The notes: generated from the sequence alone by a model not told the origin. Shown: positions 1-12,282, counted from the stretch's first letter. The stretch is DNA of 64,000 nucleotides from Atherix ibis (GCA_958298945.1 OY282605.1:23228811-23292810); one strand, 5' to 3'. Translations and numbers: made by a program.

Positions 1-499
1 TAAAATTTTCATGGATTTTTTTTAAGTTCCATTAACTCCCAGACACCTTTGAATACTCGTTCAATAATTTTACGAGAAATCTTACCTTTCCAAAAGGAAT
101 ACTTTAAAAAAATCGTTTAGATATTCATGCATTGGGTTCTAATTTTACATTATTTAAGAAAATATATTTTTCAATCATTTCAACATAAATTTACTTTTCT
201 ATTTAATACAAATTTATTTTTTTTTTAGAAAAAATATGATCCTGAGATTACAAAAATAATCTTTATACTAACCATAAGTATATGAAATATTTTAATCTCT
301 TTACTAAATTAAATATTAAAAATTATGAACTAAAATTACATATAAGGTTATTCATTTTGTGACTCCTAAAGCATAGTCTTGTCATTTGAGAGCTGCTATT
401 AAACGTATTTGTTATTCTGGATAATATTTCTTTAGATAAAAGTTTGCCATTTTTTATTATAGATCTCTTAGCTACTAAACAATACGTTTAAGTTGTTAA
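1..499. other. AT-rich non-coding DNA, probably intron of the metalloproteinase gene
   Basis: No coding region or recognisable element is visible. The first downstream exon begins at 3182 with an acceptor and mid-codon, so this stretch most likely lies in an upstream intron. This is inferred only from that position. Confidence 0.4.
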
Positions 500-605
500 A
501 ATTGCTATAAAACTGGTGATTCTGTTGTTGATGAAACAAAAGTCTCTTCAGTGACGATACTCATTTCCCTGTTGAGTGGATATGCCAATAAGCAAATTTA
601 CTATA

Positions 606-1628
606 CGAGCTCTGTTCAAAAAGTATCGCGAATTTTGTGTTTTCTCAAAAATTATTTATTTATTCATGAATATCTGGGGAATACGGTTGCTGCGGTATTA
701 TGAGTATGTTGTTTTCGGCCAAAAATGACAATAGTCAATTTTTGTCCTTGCGCACAACTTGCAGGTAATATTCCTTATTGAGCGTTCTACCCTGTGGCAA
801 GAACTCATGATGCACCACGCACCTGCAATCGAAGAAAACTGTAAGCAAAACCTTCACATTCGACCGAACTTGGTGCGCTTTTTTCGGTCTTGGCTCGTGC
901 GGCAGCTTCCATTGGGATGATTGAGCTTTGGTTTCTACGTCATAACCATAAACCCATGATTCGTCACCAGTTATGACCCTCTGGAGCAAATTTGGGTCGT
1001 TACGGACAGAGTCCAACGACTCCTTAGCAATGTTAATGCGATGCTGTTTTTGGTCGAAATTGAGTAATTTTGGTACGAATTTCGCAGCGACCCGTTTCAC
1101 ACCCAAAGAATTGGTAAAAATCGAATGGCACGAGCTAATCGATATGTTTAAGTTCTCAGTAATTTCTCTAACGGTGATTCGACGATTGACCAAAACTATT
1201 TTCTTCACTTCATCAATGTTTTCGTCTGTTGTTGACGTGCTCGGGCGTCTGGCACGCTTTTCGTCATTCACATCTTCTCGGCCCTCTGAGAACATTTTGT
1301 ACCCCCGATAAACGTTGCTTCGGTCGAAAGTAGCTTCACCGTATGCTACAGTCAACATTCGGAATGTGTCCGCGCAATTAATTTTGTTTTTCACACAAAA
1401 TTTGATACAGATTCTTTGATCCATTTTTTGGAATGGGCAAAAATCGAAGAGGAGCAAAACACGTGCAACTAAAGCAGCTGTCAAAAATTAACTGAATATT
1501 CAAAATGGCTGAACTTATCGGCATAAGTGAGAGATATAAGTACCAACATAACGCCACAAAAAATCGAAAATCGAATATACGTAACCCGCGGAAATTCAAT
1601 ATTCGCGATACTCTTTGAACAGACCTCG
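606..1628 (-). mobile_element. mariner copy M1-1, with TA target duplication
   Basis: Terminal inverted repeats of about 30 bp begin CGAGCTCTGTTC on the left and read as CGAGGTCTGTTC inward from the right. TA dinucleotides flank both ends (604-605 and 1629-1630). The element is about 1.02 kb, shorter than a usual 1.3-kb mariner, because the region for the C-terminal half of the catalytic domain is deleted near 660-740. It is inserted in a rosa-type relic. It is the only copy of this family here that keeps the DNA-binding domain. Confidence 0.9.
735..1424 (-). pseudogene. mariner transposase, N-terminal two thirds (M1-1)
   Basis: This frame is open from a Met at 1424 and covers the helix-turn-helix DNA-binding half (about residues 1-120) and the start of the DDE/D domain, including the first catalytic Asp in ITGDESWVYGYD. 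The frame runs to NKEYYLQV and then leaves homology. The HHDNAPAH-type second Asp and most of the region of the third Asp are missing, so it cannot catalyse transposition. It might still bind mariner ends if expressed; that is inference. Confidence 0.85.
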
Positions 1629-2088
1629 TATATGGACATCTAAAAACCTACAGTGAGTATAGAGAAGCCATTGTATCTAAGAAAAGTGACAGTCTAGTAT
1701 GTATTTCGGTCTGAATGTGCTATTGTCCCGAATTACTGGGTGCTATGTCAACGGAATTTTCTTTTAGCTCGAACTTAAAGATATTTATCTGAGCTATATG
1801 TGGTTTCAACAAGTTCCCTGAATTTCAATTTTTGTAACTTGGCCGCTAATTTTCGATTTCTGTCGTACTTTTTCTTGTGGGGCCACGTGAAAAATCATTT
1901 TTACGCAAACAATTCTCAAATTTCAAAATATTTAAATACCAACATCCGTCAAGTAATAATCGAATAACAGCACGATATGTGCGAAAAATTCATCAAAAAT
2001 TACCTCAAAAAGGATCGAGTCCTACAAGAAGTCTTGTGTCAGCCATTTATATATTCCATCATCTGAAATTTTAAAACTTTATTATTGA

Positions 2089-3150
2089 TGACAATTTGTG
2101 ACGGTAATTGGGCAAAAACAGACAAAGAAAAATCTAAAGTATTTGCTAAACATTTGGTAAATACTTTTGCTCCACATGATGATATAGAAGACAAATCGTA
2201 AACTAATAAAATTATCGAAGAACTAATGTTTCCAGTTCCTATAAGGCTTCTTTCCAAAAAATTTAAGCCCTCGGAAATTAAATCTACCATTCTGCATCTT
2301 CCCAATAAAAAAGCTCCTGCTAATGATCTAATAAGAGCTCCTATTCTAAAGCAAATTTCTCCTATTCTAAAGCAAAGCGAAAAGCTTTAGTTTTAATTAC
2401 ATACATTTTTAATAGTATCCTGCGTATAACCTATTTACTCTGGAAATTTACTGTTAATAAAATGATTCCTAAGCCAAATAAACTTATTAATTCTCCCTCC
2501 TTCTATCGACCTATCAGTCTCTTATCAATCCTTGGTAAGATTTTTGTAAAACTTCCATTAAAAACGTCCTAGTTAATCAAAAAATTATTCCTGATCACCA
2601 ATTTAGCTTCTGATCTGAACATTCCACTATCCAGCAATGCCATCGCGTTGTGTTGATCACATTGCATCCTCTCTTGAGAGGCAATAGTATTGCCCAGAAG
2701 TATTTTTAGATATCTCCAAGCTTTTGATCGTGTGCGATCTCAAAAACTTTCTTTTTTCATATATCTCCCAACTTCATTTCCAAGTTGCAATTAACTCAGA
2801 ATCCTCGGAAATATATCCTATTCTAGCCGGAGTCCCACAAGGGAGTATCCTTGGTCCCATTTTATATAATATTTATACCCATGACATCCCATCTGATCCT
2901 AATACTATCATTGCTACTTATGCAGACGATACGGCTATTTTTGCTACCCATACAAATCCTGACATAGCTTCCAACAATTTACAGTTCCATATACACACAA
3001 GCTTTAATCCTAGTTTAAGGGATGCAGAGTGAGGGTAAATTAACAGAAGAGTGCTCACATTACTTTCACACTTTTTCAAGGGAAACCTACCCCTTTATAC
3101 CTTAATAGCAACATAATTCCACAATATGATAAAGTATGTTTAGAAATTGT
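2089..3150 (+). mobile_element. jockey-like non-LTR retrotransposon fragment (reverse transcriptase)
   Basis: Three-frame reading gives the order of a jockey-clade reverse transcriptase: TDKEKSKVFAKHL upstream, a FYRPISLLSILGK block near 2500, then GVPQGSILGPILYN (near 2830-2870) and the YADDTA active site (near 2920). It ends in an INEEKS-like thumb region. Multiple stops and shifts mark it as dead. It ends only about 30 bp before the acceptor of the metalloproteinase exon at 3182. Confidence 0.85.
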
Positions 3151-3181
3151 TCTAATTTTCAATATTAATATTTTATTCTAG

Positions 3182-5246
3182 GTCCTGGTCTGCTTAATGT
3201 TGCCGTTCATGAATTTGGTCATTCGCTTGGCCTGGGACACTCTTCAGTAGAAGAGGCTATAATGTTTCCTTGGTACAATGGTGTAAAAATTGATAAAACA
3301 CTGCCAGAAGATGATCGATTAGCAATACAGCAAATATATGGTATTTAAATTATAATTGTCATCATATATTTATATTTATAATTGATTTTTTCTAATTAAT
3401 TATAGGTGCAAAAGTAAGACAATGGAATCGATATTATCCACCGCAGAGAGAACATCCTACAACAACAACGACAACAACTACTACAACTACTACAACGACG
3501 AGAAAACCACTATATAATCCAGGATATGGTGGCAACGATCCACGATCACCCGAATATGATCCACGATATCCACCTGGACATCCAAGAAATCCGCATACTG
3601 GACAAGAACGAAATGATCGTGATGATCCTCGATCTCCAGAATATGATCCACGATATCCATCCGGACATCCAAGAAATCCACAAACTGAGCAAGAACGAAA
3701 TGATCGCAACGATCCAAGATATCCGCAAAATGATCCAAGACATCCAGACTATGATCCACGACGCCCGCGATATCCTGAAAATGATCCAAGATATCCGCAT
3801 AATGATCCACGATATCCTGAAAATGATCCACGATATCCACCAAAAGAAGATCCAAGATATCCGCATAATGATCCAAGACGGCCGCATCATAATCCAAGAC
3901 ATCCACATAACAACCCAAGATATCCACATAACGATCCAACTTATCCGCATAATAATCCAAAATATCCCGAAAATGACCCACGGTATGACCGCAACAATCC
4001 AACGTCATCTGACAACGACCCAAGACAACCTAGCAATAACCCAAGATATCCACAAAATCATCCTAGTAATCCAACGAATGATCCACGATACCCATATAAT
4101 GATCCGAGGTATCCACAAAAAGACCCAAGGAACCCATCTAATCCGAAAGATCCACGCTATCATACAACCAGAGCTCCGACAGCCGAAAGAACTACACCAC
4201 GACCAAGGCCTCCACTTATAACAACCATACATCCCCGTCATCGTACTCATCCAACTCGGTATAGAACTACCTCGCGAGTAAAGCCACCTAAACCAGATAC
4301 ATGTCGTACTAGCTATGATGCAATCTCATTAATTCGCGGAGAGTTATTTATATTCAAAGATAGGGTATGTTAAACATAATTCAAAAATCCTTACCAGCAT
4401 CAATTTATAAAAATTTTTATTGGCAATTTTTCAGTATCTTTGGCGCATTGGCAAAGAAGGTCTGCACATAGGCTATCCACATGAGATTACCAGACTTTGG
4501 AGTGATCTACCCGTTAATTTTACACATGTTGATGCTGTATACGAACGACGTGATCTAAAAATTATTTTCTTCATTGGTAAATATAATTAAAATAATAATT
4601 GGATAAAATCGATTTAACGAACAAATTTGTCATTTTTAGGAAAAGAATATTTTGTATTCGATTCAAATATTTTACAACCAGGCTATCCAAGACCCCTTAC
4701 AGATTTAGGAATACCTGGTTTTATAAAAAAAATTGATGCCGCACTTATTTGGGGACACAATAATAAGACATATTTCTATAGTGGTACGTACTATTGGCGT
4801 TTTGATGAGGATGTGAACAAAGTTGAACTAGATTATCCTAGAGATATGTCTATTTGGCGAGGAATCGGCTATAATATTGATGCAGGTTTCCAATATACAA
4901 ATGGTAAGTTCAGTAATTTTTTCTGAGCATTTAAAAAAAAATTCATTTAATCATATTATTATAATGATTTGTAGGTAAAACATATTTCTTCAAAGGAAAA
5001 GGATATTGGGAATTTGAAGATAATCGTATGCAGGTCGCTCATATAAAACCAAGATTGTCGGCCCAACGTTGGATGGGTTGTCCTCGTGTGACAACTGAAA
5101 ATGAAGACACTTCAAGACGAAAACTTCCACTTATTTCTGAGGAGCCAATTGTATCATCAGCACAAATACCAACTATTCATTTTATATTACAAACAATTCT
5201 ATTACTAATTCTTCCATCGTTGCCACTTAATTTTTACTTAATATAA
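3182..5246 (+). CDS. Mmp2: Matrix metalloproteinase, 3' part: catalytic helix, hinge, hemopexin domain, GPI-type tail (probably Mmp2)
   Basis: A secreted zinc endopeptidase that cleaves extracellular matrix. Exons, all with GT..AG borders and consistent phase: 3182-3340, 3406-4364, 4435-4576, 4640-4903, 4975-5246. Exon 1 carries the zinc-binding helix [11 protein letters not shown] and the Met-turn (IMFPW). Exon 2 encodes a Thr run, a long hinge of NDPRYP-like repeats and the start of the hemopexin domain (PDTC). Exons 3-5 give the four hemopexin blades, closing at QRWMGC, whose Cys should pair with the first one. The last ~20 residues are hydrophobic ([16 protein letters not shown]), like a GPI-attachment signal or a membrane anchor; Drosophila Mmp2 is GPI-linked, which is why I prefer Mmp2 over Mmp1. 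The signal peptide, prodomain and N-terminal catalytic exons lie upstream of the window. Family certain; paralogue likely. Confidence 0.92.
3459..3500 (+). repeat. ACN run encoding 14 consecutive threonines
   Basis: Fourteen Thr codons (ACA/ACG/ACT) follow the PPQREHP stretch at the start of the hinge of the metalloproteinase. Threonine-rich linkers in secreted proteases are usual O-glycosylation sites. The repeat is a plausible site of length polymorphism. Confidence 0.9.
3534..4160 (+). repeat. Degenerate tandem repeat coding for NDPRYP-like units in the protease hinge
   Basis: A unit of about 7 codons reading roughly N-D-P-R-Y-P-x recurs some 25-30 times, with versions such as NDPRYPQ, YDPRYPP, NNPRYPH and DPRHPDY. 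Two longer copies near 3540-3710 share [14 protein letters not shown] and QERNDR blocks and look like a ~100-bp duplication. The repeat is highly charged and Pro/Tyr-rich and keeps one frame throughout, so selection has preserved coding despite unit decay. Confidence 0.88.
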
Positions 5247-7325
5247 TATATTTATTTATATAGGATTAAATTAAATTGAAAATACCGACTTTTATTTATA
5301 TTCCAAAGTTGAAAATTATTTTTTAATTAGTCTAAATTTTTTTTTATTTTCCAAAACAAACATAAAATGTATTAAGCTGATACTCAGAGGTAGAAATATT
5401 AAACATATTTAAACTCTGAGATATACTCGAGAATGACTTAGGACTAAAAAGTGAAAAGGATTTTTCATACAGAACTGCCACAAAATTAAGTATTAGAATT
5501 ATTACTTACGTACACATGTTCAATACGTACTTTTTTCTTAATTTGAATAAATTATCATTCTAGATTATTAAATTTTAATATTATATTAATTTTGTACATT
5601 TTATAATTAAAAATATATTTTGATCAATTTATTATAGTATCTTTTGTAAATGATATATAAGCCGGATGACTTTTATGTTGAAAAGAAAATATATACAAAA
5701 ATATCAAATTTAAAATGTAAACATTCTATTTTCAAGAATTATTCTACATAAAATATTATTTCGTACATTCCAAAATATTAATTATTTTTAATATAAAAAA
5801 TATATTAACTTGAAGTAAATAAATTATAAATTATAGAGCAAATGTATTTGTAGAAAGAAAAGTAAGAAAATGCATTAAATAAAAATATATTTTTTGAATT
5901 TAATTAATGGAATACAAATATTGTATATTATAGTAAATTCTAAATGAAATAATACCAAGAAAATGCCTAAAAATTTCCTTCTTTTTATACTTAATTATTG
6001 ATTATACTGAGAAAAAAAAATTGGTAAATTTTCTACTACACGTATTAGTTAAAATATGGTTTTGTATATCGAAAAAAGTATCAGTGCGATAACACCCAAA
6101 ATGATTTTTGTGTTTAGCGCTTAATATATTCGCTCTAGGTAAAATATATTTTTATATATGGAAAAAAGCAACAAGAAAAAAAATTTTTGCTAAAATAGAA
6201 ACTTTTTTTTTTAAATATGCACAAATATTATTAATGCATAAACATTCTCCAGTGCCTTACATTAGAAAGTAATTGACTAATTTTTAACAGCGCATAATTT
6301 TTACCCTACTTTTAGGAGAAATTTAATTAGCATTAAATTGATTTCTTTGAAGAAATTTTTTTTAATAATATTAATATAACTGCTGCTGAATCGAATTTCA
6401 ATTTTTTTTTATATATACGTATAATACTCGTAAGTGGAAATTCTTCAAAAAGAATCTATATGAATTGTATTTTAAAAATATTGATTAAAATCGTAGCTAA
6501 ATCTGCCCAATGACAGTGTAAATATTTTTTATGGAAAACGTAAATGGTTGCCCAATAACATAATCGATTAAATGTTATTGTTCTTCCCTTAAAAAATTTT
6601 GGGCAAAAAATATTTGTTTTCAACCTGTAAAATATCCCCTGATAAATTTGAATTAATCGTTATTAATTATAAAATTTTAGTTTGTTTTGGAATAAATAAA
6701 AAAAGAAATTTTTTATTTAAATTTTATATTTAAAAAATGGTAAACTGACAATATTTACATACCAAAATAACTTTCAATAAATACTTTAAAAATCGTACCG
6801 AATTTTTTTTGTCAATTATTTATAGTTTGTTTTTAAGTAATTAAAATCATCATTAAAAATTTTGACAAACTGGAACAAATTTAAAAGAGAAAAAAAATTA
6901 TTTAAACTCTTCATCGAGAATTAAAATATTTATAAATAAATATTAAATGCTTCTAACAAAAACTCACTTTAAAAATAAAAAAATTATACCATATTACATA
7001 TGCATATGTATTTAAGTAGGGAAACAAAAAATGTTTGTACGAAATAATATTTTAGATGAAAAATAATTACACCAATAAAAGAAATGTTTACATTAAATAT
7101 AAAAAACCACAATTATGAAAGTAAATTTTTTCTCGATAATTAATAAAATCGCTTTAAATGTATTTTGTAATTTTAATTATAATTGAATTGAACAATATTT
7201 GTTAAAAATTTCATCATTGTAGGAAAAATAAAATATTTAATCACTTTGTAAACATAAATTTAATCACTTACCTGTGATATTATAATAATAAAATTATAAA
7301 AAAAAAAAAATACTTTCAATTGATG
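5247..7325. other. AT-rich 3' flank of the metalloproteinase gene, no gene seen
   Basis: Just over 2 kb of very AT-rich sequence with many AATAAA-like strings and no credible coding frame. The proximal part presumably holds the 3' UTR and polyadenylation site, but too many candidate signals exist to choose one. Confidence 0.5.
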
Positions 7326-8612
7326 GTAATTTCGTTTTTTCCCAACAGAGGATTTAATTGTATTTTTTCACAACCAACTTCACACTTAAACCGCATAATC
7401 ATATGTATTGTGACAGCTGACATAGCAAGGCTTGCTTGTGAAAAAATTCGATTGATTCTGCACAGTAGTTTTTGGTTGATACCCTTTTAAATATGGAATG
7501 TGAAAAACAGCATTTTCGGCATATTTTACTTTTTTGCTATAGAAGAGATAAAAATACTTTCCAAGGAAGAAAAAAATTATCCAACGTGTATGGAGAAGAT
7601 GTGTTAAGTGATCGCCAGTGCCAAAACTGGTTTACAAAATTTCGATCCGGCAATTTTGATCTCGAAGATGCACCACGTTCTGGAAGGCCAGTTGAAGCTG
7701 ATGAAGATACAATAAAGGCATTAATTAATGCAAACCGGTGAATAACAACTCGTGAGATCGCCGAGAGATTATATTTATCGAATTCGACCGTTCATGATCT
7801 TTTGAAACGGTTAGGTTTTATCTCAAAGCTTATCATATGGGTTCCTCATCTTCTTACGGAAGAAAATTTGTGCCGTCGCATTGACGTTTGTAATTTGCTT
7901 CTCAAACGCCAAGCAAATAATACATTTTTGAAGAGTATCATCACTGGGGATATGAAATGGGTTGTCTACAATAATGTTAAGCGCAAACGATCCTAGAGTA
8001 GAAAAGATGAACTGGCTGAAAGCACTCGAAAGCCAATATTCATCAAAAAAAATGTATGCTATCTGTTTGGTGGGATATTAAAGGTGGGAATCGTTTATTT
8101 TGAGCTTCTACCGAGCAACACAACGATCAATTCTGAAGTTTACTTTCATTAGTTGGACAAATTAAATGATTTACTTAAAAAAAAAAGACCAAAATTGGTC
8201 AATAGGAAAGATATAGTGTTCCAACAGGGTAATGCGAAACCACATACAGGTTTGATCACTCAGCAAAAGCTTTTAGAGCTTGGATGGAATATACTGCCAT
8301 ACCCGTCATACTCTCTAGACCTAGCACCTTCCGATTATTATTTGTTCCGGTCTCTACAAAATTTTTTAGACGGTAAAACGTTTAATTCAAATGAGAAGGT
8401 TAAAAATCACTTGGATCAGTTTTTTGCCACCAAAGAACAAACATTTTATGAGCCTGGAATCATGCTACTGCCAGAAAGATGGCAAAGGGTATTCGATCAG
8501 ACTGGACAATATTTAATGGAATTAAATATATATATACAAGATAATTCACTATAACAAAATTGTTTTTCATTTTTATTTTAAAAAAAAGGAATTACTTTCC
8601 GGACAACCCAAT
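7326..8612 (+). mobile_element. mariner copy M2-1, mellifera/cecropia-type (SETMAR-like), decayed
   Basis: The right end carries the terminal repeat GGAATTACTTTCCGGACAAC at about 8588-8610. The left end shows only a weak inverted match (GGTAATTTCGTTTTTT near 7326), so its outer boundary is uncertain. Between them lies a broken transposase with stops and a shift. The length of about 1.29 kb is normal for a mariner. Confidence 0.85.
7493..8554 (+). pseudogene. mariner transposase, broken (M2-1)
   Basis: Homology starts at Met 7493 (MECEKQHFRHILLF), with QNWFTKFRSGNFDLED in the helix-turn-helix region, WVPHLL in the linker and ITGDMKWVVYNN around the first catalytic Asp. In-frame stops occur at about 7739, 7994 and 8150, with a shift near 8050. 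The second Asp motif reads FQQGNAKPH, with Gly where the Asp should be; the third, DLAPSDYYLF, is intact. The C-terminal LPERWQRV block is present. Dead at several levels. Confidence 0.88.
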
Positions 8613-9049
8613 ATATTAAGCTGAAACTTTATCTTGTACTCTATATACGTGCACATAACATAGATTAGTTAGTTTTTTGTTGTAAATAAGACTATAGTCG
8701 AACGATTATTTTTCCATTTGGAGCACACAAAGTAATTTAATTATTTATGAAAATTAGAATAAAAAAAATTTCATTCTAAATAATTATCAATAATTTTATT
8801 CTCATTTATCCTCCTATCATCGACGTCCACTTGTAAGAGAACATCTTTCTACAAAATTATCCAATTGTGCCTCGGAAAGTTGAATTAAAATATGTACACT
8901 TAAAAGTCAGTTTTTAATAAAAAAATTTATTTCATTATGTTGCTTGGAACTTGCCTTTTCTAATGTAATATCGCTCATTATTTAGATTGCGATGATTTTA
9001 TAATATTGCTTTGACCTTTTCATTATCATTTGATACTTCTTGCAGAACC
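8613..9049. other. AT-rich spacer, nothing recognised
   Basis: No open frame of note, no repeat family and no RNA gene recognised. Confidence 0.4.
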
Positions 9050-9800
9050 CGATTCTTTTAAGGTGATTTTTACACATTTCGGGTAATAATTGGTCCATTG
9101 TTTAATGAATGATGGTTTTCAAATGCTCTTAAGTTTAAGAATTATCTACGAAAACACAATCTCTTGCTTAACCCCACAAGAAAATGTCCAATGGCGTCAA
9201 TTTGCACGACATATCGAATTTATATCACCAAATCTCGAAACCACAAGTTCTGTGAATATTTCGCGCAATAAACCCAAAATTTGTCGCGCTCTGTGGCTTG
9301 TGGTGTCATTTTTTTGAAACCACATATGGTTCAGAATTAAATCTTTAAAATGTTCTCTCCTTCATATTCGAAGAGATCCGCTCAAATGAAACCCTTAACC
9401 CAAAATGCACACCATTAAATTTTCGCAAATACAGTGGTGTCTCCAGAGGCGCCATTTTTGGCAATTCGCTTATCAACGTATCCACCGACAGAGAAATTGG
9501 CCTCATTACTGAAGAAAATGTTTGAAATATCAGCAGCCAAAGAGTGTTGTCCCAAGAATCAATCGGCGTACATGTTGCACATTCCGTGGTTGTTGCTCCA
9601 TTTTACAATCCGTAAAAATTTTACTTTGGATGACACCTATGATTGACAGCTGCCAATTGGCATGGATCTATTATCTGCACTACGAAATGGATAACGTAGT
9701 ATTAGCCACTCCAAAAACTCTCATTGGAGCTATAAGACACAATGGCCCCGAGATTTATGAGAATATTCTATGGTTTTACCATCACGGTATATTAGGCTGA
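9050..9800 (-). mobile_element. rosa-type (DD41D) relic
   Basis: On the minus strand, FSNEANFSVGGYVDK (near 9490) corresponds to the SDEAHF..GYVNKQ region. The block around 9300 contains the sequence that in other copies reads ATATGTGGTTTCAAC. The 9170 region carries a decayed DLTPLDFFLWG segment. Several stops interrupt it. The right part (about 9560-9800) is decayed upstream transposase. Confidence 0.7.
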
Positions 9801-9814
9801 AACCATATATACCT

Positions 9815-10460
9815 TTTGCAGATGGTGTCCCACAAGGTAGTATACTTGGTCCAGTCCTATACAATATTCATACCTTTGATATCCCAACTAATTCCAAAAC
9901 TTTGACTGACACAAAAACCTCCACGACTGGCTTAAGAGGTGGATAGTGAAGGTAAATGAGCAGAATAGTGTTCATGTTACCTTTATGCTCTACAAACATC
10001 CATTCATTCAACGTTATTCCTCCAAAAGACAAACTATGCTACCTGGGACTAAACCTAGAGAATGACTTACTTGGACTCGTCAGACGAAAAATTAAAAAGA
10101 CTTGAACTTAACAGACGCTATCGACTACTACTAAGACTACTAGACAATCATTGATTTACAACAAACTTTTCAAACCGATCTGGACATATGGATTCGAAAT
10201 TTGGTGTCTACTAAACATTCCAACTCCTCTTTAATCCAATCCCTTCAATCAAAAATCCTTCAAAAAATTGTTGATGCTCCACTCTATCTTCATAACTTAT
10301 GTGATTATCGTAATAAAAAGGTTCATTCCCGGTTATCCTACTACAATAATCCTTTTATTAGAAAACTCTCCTGTTTCTTTCTCCATAAACAGTCATCGGC
10401 GTTTCGAGAGAAATTGGCCAAGAGTTTTTCTTGAGCAGTTAACATATGTTAGGTAGAAAA
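9815..10460 (+). mobile_element. jockey-like retrotransposon fragment (RT palm to C-terminus)
   Basis: Opens with GVPQGSILGPVLYNIHT (near 9825), lacks the YADD segment through a deletion near 9910, and continues with thumb/C-terminal blocks such as SKILQKIVDAPLYLHNL (near 10240-10300). It joins the rosa-type relic directly, so one element probably landed in or beside the other. Confidence 0.8.
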
Positions 10461-10504
10461 ACGCCAATAGGTGTTTACTGTCACATGTACCTCTCCTTTT
10501 ATTA

Positions 10505-11790
10505 AGGTGTCTCGTCATAAAATCTGCTTGTTACTATAACTTAAAAAATTTGGCAAACTTTGAGTGTTTATTTTGAAAAATTGTTACAATATATTTTATT
10601 CAAAGTATTGTCCATCGGAAGCCACTACTTTTTCCCATCTTTCTGGCAACATATGGATTCCGCGCGAAAAAAACTGCTCCGGTTTTGAGGCCAAGAATGA
10701 ATCGAGCCAATTTTTGAAGCCCTGTTCTGAAGTGAAGCGTATTCCGGTGAGGGCGTTTTGCATGGATCTAAACAAATGGTTGTCGGACGGGGCAAGGTCT
10801 GGGCTATAAGGCAAAACTTCCCAGCCACTGTTTTCTAAATAATTTTTAACCGGTCTTGCAACATGATGGAAAATTATGGCGTCGTGTCTGGTCGCATATT
10901 CCGGGCGTTTTTCGGCCAATGCTCGCTTCAAACGGATTAATTGTGTTCGGTAGAGGTCGCCTGTGATCGTCTGGCCCGATTTTCAATAGCTCATAATAGA
11001 TTACACCCTTCTGATCCAACCAAATACAGAGCATTACCTTGGCGCCATGGATATTTGGCTTTGGCGTTGATTTGGCTGGTTGGCCAGGCTTCACATACGA
11101 TTTTTTGCGCTTTGGGTTGTCGTAATGAATCCATTTTTCGTCGCCAGTAATGATTCGATTCAAAAACGACTTCTTTTTCTGCCGTTCAAGCAGCATTTCG
11201 GACATGCAAAATCGCCTTTCAACGTCTCTCGGCTTCAATTCATATGGGACCCAATTTCCTTGCTTTTGGATGAATACTGCTGCTTTCAAACGTTTTAAAA
11301 TGGCTGCTTGAGTGACTCGCAATGATTTTGCAATTTCTTCTTGACTTCGACAGCAGTCTTCGTCGAGTAATGCCTCCAAATCTTCATCTTCAAACTTTTT
11401 TGGCTGACCTGGTCGTTCTTTGTCTTCCGTGTCAAAATCCCCACTTCTGAACCGCACAAACCATCTCTCGCACGTTGAAATCGATGGAACATATTCAGGA
11501 TAAGCTTCGGTGAGCAATCGATTTGCTTCAACTGCACTTTTTTTTTTAAATTGAAGAAGTAAATCAACACTTCCCGCAAATGGGACTTTTTTGGTACGAA
11601 ATTCGACATTTTTGAAGCAAAAAAAAACTTTGTTGTTTACACTATTTCGTTCAATGACTAATCGAGAATGAATGACAGATGTTTAACCTCCAAAATGCCA
11701 TATGAGTTATTATTAACACAAACCATGTATAAAAGTTATGCCATCTGTTGTCAATCCCGCATTTTTAAGTTATACACAATAAAATACACA
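10505..11790 (-). mobile_element. mauritiana-type (Mos1-like) mariner, decayed
   Basis: A nearly full-length transposase lies on the minus strand between about 10505 and 11790. The outer repeats are not convincingly paired: an AAGGTGTCTCGTC string near 10505 and a partial inverted match around 11760 are the best candidates. It differs in sequence from the other mariners here, so it is a separate invasion. Confidence 0.8.
10596..11609 (-). pseudogene. Mos1-like mariner transposase, two frameshifts
   Basis: Three overlapping frames join into one transposase: MSNFVPKKSHLREVL from 11609, then the frame holding CERWFVRFRSGDFDTED, WVPYEL and ITGDEKWIHYDNPKRKKSY (to about 10930), then a third frame with SPDLAPSDNHLFRSM and LPERWEKVVASDGQYFE to the stop at 10596. 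The first Asp and the last DLAPSD are present. The second motif reads FHHVARPVKN instead of a D-containing FxHDNAxxH, so it is lost. A relatively young but inactive copy. Confidence 0.9.
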
Positions 11791-12282
11791 AAGTTTGTTT
11801 GCGGCGAATCTGTTAAATCCCGTGCACGGACAAAATGCGTACGTAGTCGCGCATACAATACGTACTCGCGCATACACTGTCAGATGAGCAAAAATTTCAC
11901 CTTTAAATCGTACATTACACGCACGCTGCAATCTAAGCTAAAATCTCGTTAGTTGTAGAATCGCTGATGGGTGATTACTGCCAATGCTACACGATTTTTA
12001 ATTTAATTTTTGATGTAAATCTGCTTATTACAATATATTTAAGGGTTGTCGATCGAACGATATCAATAAAAATTAATAATAAAATTATTTAAAAAAAAAA
12101 TTTTATTATTATATAATATAACAAAGAAAACATCTTTTCAATGTTAAGAAATCTGTTCGTTCTATGCATGGGCAAAGACTTATTAACAAAATATGATCAA
12201 TTTTTAAAAATCAATACAATTTTGATATCAAATTTCAATATAATATAAATATTTATATAGAATGACAGCGCGGCATCTTCTC
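11791..12282. other. AT-rich spacer, nothing recognised
   Basis: No coding or repeat feature seen. It contains alternating CGCATACAATACG strings near 11840-11880, with no known role. Confidence 0.4.

Larger units (their letters stand above)
500..2062 (+). mobile_element. rosa-type (DD41D) Tc1/mariner relic, split by a mariner
   Basis: Two pieces of one decayed transposase flank a mariner. The left piece (about 500-603) holds the region that in sister copies reads EYVNKQN. The right piece (1631-2062) resumes with KPLYLRKVTV and continues to a decayed LTPLDFFLWG-type block near 1860. Sister copies at 13190 and 51310 are uninterrupted across the same place, which shows the order of insertion. 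Stops and frameshifts leave no open frame. Outer ends are not resolved. Confidence 0.75.

Noticed and set aside
3434..4250. Long antisense and alternate-frame ORFs over the metalloproteinase hinge (e.g. 177 and 231 codons)
   Set aside because: They are by-products of the repeated codon pattern in the true frame; their peptides are simple repeats without start context or splice support.
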